Source: Chamaecrista fasciculata
Taxonomy: Eukaryota; Streptophyta; Magnoliopsida; Fabales; Fabaceae
Length of the DNA: 64,000 bases
Assembly (NCBI GenBank): GCA_003254925.1
Contig: QANZ01053186.1
Span: 141,232 to 205,231 of the forward strand
Reading direction: 5' to 3'
Shown here: positions 21,073 through 30,958 of the stretch, piece after piece
Layout: each line of letters starts with the position of its first letter
How positions within the stretch are numbered: position 1 is the stretch's first letter
Program-made: the position numbers and the translations under genes
The notes under the pieces: generated by a model
Databases searched by the model: none
The model's input: only the letters and a program-made list of their open reading frames with translations
Told to the model about the DNA's origin: nothing

Positions 21073-22106
21073 ATGGGGCTGTGCTTTGGTTGCTTCGGCG
21101 GAGGCAATAAACGAATGACAAAGGAGGAAGAAAGATTGGCCTGCGAAGAAGCGCGCGCTAGAGCTGCTGAAGCCGCCCAGAAAAAGTATGTCTCTCTTTT
21201 CTCTTCCTTAATTTGCCATCACGATTCAATCATCGTCTAACGCGTTTTTTATAATGTGCTTTCAATTCATCTGCAACATATTTCACGGATTTGGGTTTTC
21301 TTGGGTTCATAACGTGCTTTTCATAATCACATCATCTGCCTCATTTTCAAATATACATATGTTCAATGTCTCTATCTCTCTGTTTAGATATATATTAATT
21401 CCTTTTCATTCACCACTTCAGCTGGGGGTTTGTATCGTGCATTAAAGCTCCTAGGGTTATTGTTAATTTCTTTCTAAAACTACATGCTGTTTCTCTTTGA
21501 ATACCATATAGGTCTTCTCTTCATTCCATAATCACAGGACAAGTTCAATTTTAAAGATTGCCTTTTTGTGCTGCTTTGGGACAATTATTGTCACCTTATT
21601 CTTTTAAGTTGTCCACATAATAGAAAGACCTAACTTACCCTGAAAAAGCTCTCAATGTGAGAGGATTGCCTCATTATATATATAGAATTAGAAAGCCTAT
21701 TTAACTAAGCAATGTGAGACATTTAGACACACCTCTCACACGCGATATAGAAGCGTGAAACCAACGGGTTATACCTAAGGTAGCCTACAATAATTCTCAT
21801 CCATCCCGCATGTTCAAACCAGGCTCTGATACCATGTTATGAACCCATGCCATGCATGAATTTTACGTTACGGATATCTGTATGATAGAAAAATAATGCA
21901 TGATAGTAGAAGCTTGAAAAGGAGCCAAACATGGGGAAAATATATTTGTTTAAATGCATCTGTGTGGCTTTTAATGGGAGACAAGAATGTGGTAAAAATG
22001 TAGTGTTTATGGTAATTGTAGGGACGGAAACGGTGAAAGTTCTCCAGCAGCACAAGCTGCACAGCAACAAGGAACAGGAGAGAAATCTACAAGCCCCAAC
22101 AAATAA
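21073..22106 (+). CDS. Small VCP/p97-interacting-protein-like gene (second exon uncertain)
   Basis: Exon 1 (21073-21185) encodes MGLCFGCFGGGNKR, then MTKEEERLACEEARARAAEAAQK. Gly2 followed by Cys4 and Cys7 looks like a myristoylation/palmitoylation signal. The Arg/Ala-rich helix resembles the VCP-interacting motif of animal SVIP (RxxxxxAAEAAxxR). SVIP-type proteins bind the p97/CDC48 ATPase at membranes. The donor is AA/GTATGT. The only phase-compatible exon I could see is 22022-22106 (acceptor TTGTAG), which would add a Gln/Ser-rich tail ending GEKSTSPNK and give about 66 residues. Plant relatives I recall continue instead with a RQEQFEKSAAGRAARAQ-like tail, which I did not find, so exon 2 may be wrong or lost. 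The intron carries an LTR-type insertion. A spliced 3' untranslated exon may start near 23178. Confidence 0.55.
21640..21850 (-). mobile_element. TRIM-like LTR retrotransposon fragment with tRNA-Met PBS
   Basis: Positions 21822-21834 read GGCTCTGATACCA, the exact reverse complement of the plant initiator-tRNA-Met primer-binding site TGGTATCAGAGCC. Directly to its right, TGTTATG complements to an LTR-like end CATAACA. The adjacent sequence (CAATGTGAGACATTTAGACAC and AGCGTGAAACCAACGGGTTAT) is shared in part with 2480-2575. There are no coding domains, so this is a short non-autonomous element or remnant inside the SVIP-like intron. Confidence 0.6.
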
Positions 22107-24084
22107 AAGGTTTGGTGATTCAAGATGCCACTTGTTTCTTGGCAAGTATTGATAGATGATAGATACTGTTGTTAAATCTTCCTAAAGTATCACTCATCGT
22201 GCAATTGTAGAAAAAAGTCATTGATTAAATATTTCCCACTTAAAGAGTTTATAATAATTGTTCCCATTTCACGTGTTCTTGCTGCTTGGCCAATGCATTT
22301 TCACTAATGATATGTTTCGCCTCCTTCATCTGTGCATGCAGTTGCAGGTTGTTGAGATTCAGCAACTTTTCTGCTGGAATCAACTGTTTCTTACATGTGA
22401 GGTGAATGATCTACACAATTCTAATCGGTGGCTCATTACTTTTTTTATGCATTTTTAGTACAGTTTTGTGAAAATATTGTGAAATTGTAGTCTGATTTTA
22501 CCATTGACATATCCACTTTAAGACAACTAACATAGATAGATATCTGCATGAATTCATACACAAAAGAGGATAAAAGCTACGTCCATTGTATTGAACTAGG
22601 TCAATTCCATTAAAGCCATGTTTTGGGTCAAATAACCTACAAAAACAATTCATTTCTTTTAGCCTGTTTGCTTCCTACAAGAATTGCATGAACAGAGATT
22701 AATGATGAGAACATAGGTTGCAACAATTTTCTCATATCAAAGGCTCAAATATGGGGTTGAATCATAGTTGAACCATGACACTTGGACGTTTGTTCTATAA
22801 TGATAAGTTAAAGAAATGGAGATGCAACGTTCCTAATAATTATAGCTTTTAGCTTAGTACTAAGCTTTTGATCCAACAATTGCTATGAGAGTACTAGTCA
22901 ATGTCATGAGTTTAATTCCCAATAGGGAAATTGCTAAGGAGAAGATTATTGGCCTTGAAATGACAACAATTATCCTATGACAGAGACATAATTGTTGACT
23001 GGGTAGAAGAATTAAAATATCAGGGGAAAAACTACATGATATTGTGTTAAGATAGTGAAATGAAGGCCTAATTAGTGCTTCTGCCATTTATCTGCATTGA
23101 ACAGAATGAGCATGTGTCCTTACGGTTAAGAAGACTATTTTCCTGATTGGTTTTATTGTTGGCTTCGTGTGTTGCAGTAATATTCGATACAATAGGTGCA
23201 GTAATACATATATTCCCTGCGCTGCAAAATCTTCCCTTGTTCCAAGGATGAGTAAATGGTCTTCATCGCGCTTGCCTCATCAGTCAAATGTATTGTTTTC
23301 CAGACCAGGATTGTTTTTCTTTGTTTGAAAAGAACTCGTGGTGGAAAGGAATCAAGGATCATTTCAGGATTTAGTCTCAATGTTCTTTGTTTCTCTTTTT
23401 CTTTTTCTTTTTAACCTTCCTTGCTACTACTACTTCAGTAGCTTCATCTTAATTTTCTTCAACTGAAACTAACCCCAAAAAAAAAAAAACAATCAATCTT
23501 ACAAAAGAAAGGCTACAATCAAATAGACTTGACCGTGTTCCCCTTTACTTCAGAATTAAAGTAAAGCAGGTGGATAGCTGTAGGCAAACCTTTTGATGAA
23601 TTTAAGTGAATCTTTTGTTTTTTATTTTTATTTTTTTAACTTTTTACATTTTTATCATTGTTCTTTTACTTCATGCCTTTAGGTACATACGATACGATAG
23701 ACACAGTAATTATAAAGATATTAGATATGATATAAATTCAATAAGCAAGCCAATGGTAATCTAGGGATAACTGGTTTAATTTATCAATTACCAAGCTTAA
23801 GCTCATAAGCACCTTGAAAGAAACGAGCTTAACGAAACTTACATTTTCCTGACTAATCCAAGGTTGAACCATGCAAAATGGTTTGTATTTTATAATTGTG
23901 GGTTCTAACTTCCGATAGCAATGCACTAATTAAAAAGCTTCTTTGAATGGAACGTGATTTAACCCCAAGTTTCAGTAACAACTCTGCTGTTGAAATAATG
24001 AAGTGGATGTAATCCGGTTCCATGGACAATGAGATTGAGAAGGAAACAAGCCTCCTGGCATGATGTTTGAGCTAAATCATTTTA
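22107..24084. other. Downstream region of the SVIP-like gene
   Basis: May contain a spliced 3' untranslated exon of the SVIP-like gene (acceptor TGTTGCAG before 23178). Otherwise AT-rich and without recognisable genes. Confidence 0.4.
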
Positions 24085-24093
24085 TTAAATATT

Positions 24094-24852
24094 GGCTTAA
24101 GTGCAATTTTGGTCCCATAACTATGACAAAAGTTTCATTTTGGTCTCATAACTTTTTTTGTTGCAATTTTGGTCCCATAACTATGACAAAGGTTTCATTT
24201 TAGTCCCATAACTTTTTTTGTTGCAATTTTGGTCTCAAAAGGTTTCACCGTTAGTCCCTTGGTGAATTTCATCCATATTTAGCCGTTAATTATGACGTGG
24301 CATAGTAACTAGGATCATGATGTGGCAAAATAAGATGAAGTGGACTGAAATAGGAACTATATGCAACATATTAAAACTTATCTATACCCAACCACCTTAT
24401 ATACAAAGAGTGGTACTGACAGGGACCAATCTGGTGGGTAAGAAGAGACTTCAAGCAGAAGGCATCGACGAAGTCGATGGGATCCTCAGCCAGAGTCGAA
24501 CGACCAAAGCAGTGGCGACGGCAAATCGAAAAGCGGAACGAGGAAGAGGAAGTCTCCTTGGGCTGACGAGGAAGAGGAAGTACCACTCTTTGTATATATT
24601 GTGGTTGGGTATAGATAAGTTTTAATATGTTGCATATAGATCCTATTTCAGTCCATTTCATCTTATTTTGCCACATCATGATCCTAGTCACTATGTCACG
24701 TCATACTTAACGGCTAAATATGGATGGAATTCACCAAGGGACTAACGGTGGAACCTTTGTCATAGTTATGGGACCAAAATTGCAACACAAAAAGTTATGG
24801 GACCAAAATGAAACCTTTGCCATAGTTATGGGACCAAAATTGCACTTAAGCC
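24094..24852. mobile_element. Foldback Mutator-like element with 9-bp TSD and captured-looking core
   Basis: A 759-bp element with ends GGCTTAAGTGCAATTTTGG and its complement, flanked by the perfect 9-bp duplication TTAAATATT (24085-24093 and 24853-24861). The arms (24094-24415 and 24581-24852) form a long hairpin. The left arm is about 50 bases longer because it carries one more copy of a 60-bp unit (GCAATTTTGGTCCCATAAC...). Both strands therefore read the same peptide starting MMWQNKMKWTEIG. The 165-bp loop (24416-24580) is GC-rich, unlike the arms, and looks like captured coding sequence, but I could not identify it. It has no transposase. Confidence 0.9.
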
Positions 24853-24861
24853 TTAAATATT

Positions 24862-25792
24862 TGTTTCTGAAATAATATTGAAATTTAAAACTTGATGTTG
24901 ATATTATTTAAATTTAAAGAACAGTTTAGAACTTTAAATGAAATTAAGGAAGTATTATATCATTTTAACGACTTTTTACTTACTAAAGAAAATGAATTAA
25001 TAAAAGAATAGTTAAAGAAATATAAGAGCTATATAAGAAGATTTTCCTGTTTTTGTTCGTTCGCTATCTTTCTCTTTCATAAATTAACTGTCTAGAGTCT
25101 AGACGCTTGTTATAGTATGAAATTATTAATCCTATTATCACTCTTCGCCCCTAGTTTAACAGAAAGTAAAAAAAAAAAAGAACCCTCTGAATTATAAATA
25201 CAGTATAATTGTAAGAAATTAATTACTCCGCAACTATTAACTATGATAATATTGACATGACTAAATTCCAAAAGAAACAAAAGCGTCACAGCCAATTACT
25301 TTAGAATAGTTAACTACAGGTCTAAAGGAAGATTTATAGCCTTTCATTAGATTAAAAAATTGTTTACAAAGAGTTAGAAGGTCAAATAAATACCAAGAAC
25401 AATTCAGCAACTCTATTCAGGCATTTTTTTTTCCTTCAATTGAATTGAACCACAAAGATTAACTTAGTATTCCATTAGATGTAGAAAAAAAATGTTCACA
25501 GTTGAATTTAGAACCCTTCTAGTAAACCAAAACCAAGCTGAGACAGTAAACCAAACCTTATCGCATTATAATAAGCAATCGAATACCATTACATTGTCAA
25601 TAGCAATTCAATATTCATCGGGTATCTTCAATAAACTAAAAAATAAGTGCATACTACATTATTTTGACAAACTACATATAAGGTATCAATCTGATCTGAT
25701 CCGAGTAATACTCGCAAAAATAAGATCCCTATCCGGACAGAACCAATATCAACACAATCCCAGTAGATTATTGTGAAGTTACAATGAATAGC
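24862..25792. other. Flank of the IFRD gene 3' end
   Basis: AT-rich, with no gene recognised. The last part is probably the IFRD 3' untranslated region. Confidence 0.45.
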
Positions 25793-28790
25793 TTATGCCT
25801 CCTCGACCACATTGACTGCGTAGTGGCCAAATTTTTTGCCCTGTTTTTTACCAGTAGAAAAACAAAAAGATATGTTAAAAAAATTAAAATATACCAAGGA
25901 TCAGTTGATATGCCAAATAAAGTAAACGCAAATTATTAAAGATTTCAGCTTTGCAAAGATGACCAAGTCTTAAAAGCAGTGTTTGCGCCTAGGGTTGCAC
26001 AAACAAGGGCACAACCACAAATATATTTCACATGAAAACACAGCACAAGGATGAGGGATAAGAGTGTGAGGGAAAGATGGTAACCTCAGTCATCAACCGC
26101 TGCTTGTTAAGTAACTGGGTCCTTGCCTTGTTCAGAACTGAATTCGGCGACCTAAACATTCTCTGCAAGAAAAAATGATGCAGGTCAGACAAGTTTTGGG
26201 GGAAAAAAAAGCAGTATACTTGAAAATACAATGATAAAATAGAAAAAGACCAACACATCTGGTAATGGCTAACTACAGCCAAATCGGCAAGAGCCTACCT
26301 TTTCACCAACAGACATCCGATGTTCATTTTTATCAAGGTTTTTCCTCTTTGGTGTAAAGTCAAAAACATCATGAAGGAATTCATTTTCCTATTTTTACAA
26401 GAAAGGAAAAGAATAAAATTAGTATAAAACAATAACCACCAAGTCTGAAAATAAGCTATCCCAGAACAATATAACAGCAATAGAATGCCAACCTGCATGT
26501 GCTTAATGAACCCTCCCCCTAGGAAGTGCTTCAAAAAGTTCAACTGCAAAATTCCACTAGTGAATAAAACAAAGAACCGAAAAGAAAAAGAAAATTAAAT
26601 ATAGCTCTGTGGGTAAAAACAAAAGAACACAAGAATAACCTGTATCATTTGGGACCACGAGGATGTCTGCAGTGAATCACCACCAATCTTCATAGTGACC
26701 TCCGGAGAGTAACCATACTATTATAATATCGAAAGGCAAAATCAGTGAAATCCTATGTGCACAATAAGAACCAACATAAAAAACCAATGATAATAGTAAG
26801 AAGGGAACCCAAAGTACCTCAAAAAATTCTGAAATATTCCGAAACAAGTCCCTCTGATTGTTAAGATCTTTTTTAGCAGAACCTTTTCCACCAGCCTCCA
26901 CAGCAAGGTTTTTAACTTGATTTATGACCTTCCCTTTTAGTCCTTGGATATGCACATAACTTTCCTGGGGTTTGCTCTCTTGCCCAGTAATATCACTAGC
27001 ACTAATAGGATCAACAGAAGATTTCTCTATAACTCCAATCTCAAATATTAAAGCTAGAGCTTCACCAGCTACAATTCTAACAGATCGATCTTCTTTCTCT
27101 AGAAGACTAGATAAATAAGATATTGAACTGCAACGATAATCAAACAAAATTTGTCAGATTCACAGCAGGAAAGGCATGTCACCTAAAACACAACTATGTT
27201 CTGCTTACTTTTGCCAGGTTTTACAGTTTAGCTTCAGGTTGCCAATGCTGGAGAGGAGAAAGGACCAAGCAGATACCACAGCGGTTGTTAACACAGGTGA
27301 AAGTTTGACAGCAACAACCTAAAAAAGATTGTAGAAGTAAATTTAGAAAGAAAAGTTGGCAACAGCAATGTGGAAATAGAACATTTTGTTCATCATCAGA
27401 TACATATTACACTTAAGAGCCAACCCCACAAGGCCACAAGCAATGGTTGACCAGAAAATAAAACTAACAAGACTGCAAAATCCAACAAAATATTCAAATT
27501 TATATTTGAGATGGATACCTACATTGGAACCTAATTTAGGATTAATCAATCTCCATATTATGTCCATTGATTTCTCTGTTTCCTCTTGATCAGTCCCACC
27601 GACAAAGGTGATGATAGCCAAGCACTCTACCAACTGTAGACATAGATGGAATCAAGAAGATATGGCTCAGTGAAAAAAACGTATCAAGAATCAGTAAGGA
27701 TAAGTTGAACCCATACAAACAAGACCAAGCAAAATTTCCACAATCCTACTTACAGATGATATCTTTGAGGCATCTGACCCAGATGACAAAGATTCCTCAA
27801 GAATACGACCACACTCTTCAAATATTTCACGTGCATTATGTCCACATCCAACAGTCAAGGCCAACAAACCTAGGGAAGAGACAAAAAATATTCAAATAAA
27901 AGAAGAAAAAGAGGGAGACAAAGTTGATTTAAAAAAAAAAAAACTTACCAATGGCATGAGAGGCCAAGGCTATTTCCTTTGCAGATGCCTTTTTGGATGC
28001 TTTTTTAATGGAACCAAGACATTGATGTAATAAGGTAGCAAATCTGGTAAAAACATGCAATTCCAGAAATCAAATGGTTGCATTTATCACAATTTGCAAT
28101 GCAAGTGACCAACAAGACAAATGATTGCATTTAATAAAGCACACATAGTAGTTATATCAATCTATCTTTACAAACTTAACATTAAGTATAACAGAAATCA
28201 AATGAGAAAAATGCTTACTTCTTCTCCAAAAACTGATGTTGCATGCTGCTATTGAATGAATCAATAATCAATGACAAAGCTTTCTCCCTCGTAGAACCCC
28301 TGTATCCAGATAAAACCATTGTTAAAACACAATATCTTATCTGTTAAAAGGGTAAACGACCACTAAAAGTAGTCATCATAATTGCCAACGGTAAAGTACC
28401 TCTTTTCATCTAAAGCATCAAGAGCTTTGTCAAGCAGAGAATCTTGATCAACGAACACCTCTTCTGTACCCGACACTGACATGAGATCAGACCGCACAGT
28501 TGACGACGAACTAACACTACTATTATCATCATCGCTATCCATCATTGCAGCATTTTTACGTTGAGAATTACCTGAGGAATAACCAATACATCATCGGTCT
28601 GCTCAAAAATTTAATTTATTCCCTATAAACTCGAAAGTCGAAACACAAAATTTGGTGTACTTGGATATTAATAGAGCATCATCATAAGCACTTGAACCAA
28701 TAAAACAAACAATAACCCTAAATAATGACGATTAAGAAGAAACCCTAGAAAGGGGTACGAAAAATTTAAAGGGGGCTTACGCTTTCCCAT
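25793..28790 (-). CDS. Interferon-related developmental regulator (IFRD) family protein
   Basis: Thirteen exons on the minus strand: 28790-28781, 28571-28400, 28299-28219, 28043-27949, 27869-27754, 27633-27523, 27318-27209, 27127-26818, 26717-26640, 26543-26493, 26388-26299, 26162-26085 and 25840-25793. They encode 449 residues with every phase agreeing. The first exon is only ten bases (ATGGGAAAGC). The acidic, Ser-rich N-terminus (MMDSDDDNSSVSSSS) is followed by an all-helical, armadillo-like IFRD domain: LDKALDALDEKRGSTREKAL, LLALTVGCGHNAREIFEE, KLGSNVVAVKLSPVLTTAVVSAW, DRSVRIVAGEALALIFE. The C-terminal block is FLGGGFIKHMQ, NEFLHDVFDF and MFRSPNSVLNKARTQLLNKQR. IFRD1/2 proteins act as transcriptional co-regulators or ribosome-associated factors in animals and fungi; the plant role is unclear. 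A degenerate copy of its 5' end lies upstream at 29518-29695. Confidence 0.9.
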
Positions 28791-29517
28791 GGCGACAGCT
28801 ATTGAATTTGGTACAATGTGTCAGAAACAATTACAAGAAGGAATCCCTATGGTAGAAGCAGAAAGATGCAAAAGTATGCGATCGACGGAGTTGAAATGAA
28901 TCGAAATCGGACGGCACAACAAGAAGAACAACAACGACGGGGTGAACTTGGATGGTGAATAAGCCATTAAAATTCTGGGGTGAGATTAGAAAAGTTCTCC
29001 CTGGGAGAGGAATTGGGATTATATATAATTGAAGAGGAAGAATGAAAGAGAGAGGCTTTTATGAAGCCAAAGACTCAGAAGAACATCCGAGAGGTGAGAA
29101 ATTGGGTTTACAAAATACAAGGGTTCTTCTTACACAAAGGAAAAGGGAATTATTCATTATTCAATTTGGGTGGTGAGGAATATTCGATAGGTGCATTTGC
29201 AGGGACCGTGTATTATGGTTGCGTGGCACAAATTTAGCCGTCGAATACGTGAGTTTGGGACCGTTGGATCTTGTCGGCTATGACGTGTTCACGCCCACCT
29301 TTGATTTCCAAATTCTAATCTAGCGTTTTCGGATCGGCATTCAGCAGATGCCAAAAAAAGGGACTTTTATTATATGAGTAAACCTCATTTTTTTCAAAAA
29401 TACAGGGACCAAATAGTAGTTTCCTCTAATAAGAATGAACCTTAGAAAGAAACAAATATAATAACAAATATTACTCGTAAAGACTATAGCACACCCTCAT
29501 AAATTCATTTAAGAAAC
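28791..29517. other. IFRD leader and upstream region
   Basis: The 5' untranslated region and probable promoter of the IFRD gene. The stretch 29370-29430 has a short GGGACCAAAT repeat-like motif. No gene was seen. Confidence 0.45.
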
Positions 29518-29695
29518 ACAAGATAACCCTTAATGACCAGATGCAAAGAAAAACACTAAAAACGGATAGAAAAATTAGGGGGCTCACTCTTTCTTCGTCC
29601 CATGGTGACAACTCTTTAATGTGATTCAATGTGTCAAACAATTATAAAGACGAATCCCAGAAAGCTGCACAAGTATGCGATTGACGGAATTAAAG
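29518..29695 (-). pseudogene. Degenerate duplicate of the IFRD first exon and leader
   Basis: This stretch aligns, with many changes and small gaps, to the IFRD 5' region at about 28710-28890. Shared landmarks on the plus strand are GGGGGCT(C/T)AC, CCATGG(C/T)GACA, CAATGTGTCA, AAGTATGCGAT and GACGGA(A/G)TT. The start codon is kept (ATGGGA) but the splice donor after it is lost, and no later exon follows. It is a short local duplication, not a gene. Confidence 0.75.
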
Positions 29696-29720
29696 AGCTT
29701 AGAATACATAAATAGCAAAG

Positions 29721-29960
29721 GGCTTTTATAAAGTAGTATTCAGTTATTAAGGTATCTCAATAATATCTATTGATATCTGATACTCAATATATCTTGCAAG
29801 TATTTGAATATGAAATATAAATTTGAATATAAGGCTTTTATAAGTATTAAGTTATTAAGATATCTCAATTTAAAAATGATATCTACTGATATATGATACT
29901 CAATATATCTTGCCTAGCATGGTAAAATACTTGGATATGAAATATAAATTTGAATACAAA
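29721..29960. repeat. Imperfect tandem duplication, about 115-bp unit, two copies
   Basis: Both copies start GGCTTTTATA (29721 and 29833). Both contain GATACTCAATATATCTTGC and end with GAATATGAAATATAAATTTG-like sequence, with a small extra insert in the second copy. Confidence 0.75.
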
Positions 29961-30490
29961 AGATACTTATACTACAAAAATTTAACAAGTATTAAACACT
30001 ATAATTATCTATTTTTTTTTTGGTAAACAATTATCTATTTATTTTGAATGATAGAAATCAAATATTTTTGGTAGAGTATAATTATTCGTTTAAAGTTTAA
30101 ACACTAAAATTATCTATTATTTATTTTGAATGATAGATATCATAGATTTTATAGGAAGATTTTAAGATGGAATATGCTAAATATTTGTCTCCAATTGAAT
30201 TTACCATTCATATCAAGGTCAAGGCACACGCGAAAAGAAGGATGGTTTGTCATTTCGATGTATAATCATGAGTTTCCGTACAACCAGGAGTATTCAAAAT
30301 TTTCCAATAAGAAAAAGGAGTGTTTAAATTTAATTTCAACCAAATTCAACCATTCTAATTCAATCAAAATCGTCTATTTTATTAGATAATAATATTTAAA
30401 TTTAATTAAGTTCGTTCAGATGTTGAATGGTTTTTTATTGTCATTTGAATTAAATAAATCATTCAACAAATAAATCAATTTAATTAGATT

Positions 30491-30958
30491 TTAAAATATT
30501 CTTATTTAGTATAATATATACATTAATATTAAAGATTAATAATTTCTTCTACAAAAATCATTGAGTATGGATGAATATAGTTAAATTAATTAAAATTATT
30601 ATTGATAAGTATCTTTTATCTATTTTAAAGGGATAATTACTAATTTTTAAAATATTCTTATTTAGTATAATATATACATTAATATTAAATATTAATAATT
30701 TCTTCTACAAAAATCATTGAGTATGGATGAATATAGTTAAATTAATTAAAATTATTATTGATAAGTATATTTTATCTATTTTAAAGGGATAATTACTAAT
30801 TTTTAAAATATTCTTATTTAGTATAATATATACATTAATATTAAATATTAATAATTTCTTCTACAAAAATCATTGAGTATGGATGAATATAGTTAAATTA
30901 ATTAAAATTATTATTGATAAGTATATTTTGTCTATTTTAAAGGGATGATTACTAATTT
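30491..30958. repeat. 156-bp tandem repeat, three copies
   Basis: Three consecutive copies with matching landmarks exactly 156 bases apart (TATTCTTATTTAG near 30498, 30654 and 30810). They differ by only a few substitutions, such as AAGTATC versus AAGTATA and GGGATAA versus GGGATGA. Extremely AT-rich, with no open frame spanning it. Confidence 0.93.

Noticed and set aside
20605-21121. Overlapping minus-strand open frames rich in Phe, Ser, Leu and Pro
   Set aside because: They are antisense readings of the purine-rich leader of the SVIP-like gene, with no family resemblance and no splice structure.
24317-24691. Two open frames on opposite strands giving the same MMWQNKMKWTEIG peptide
   Set aside because: Caused by the inverted arms of the foldback transposon and not a real protein pair.
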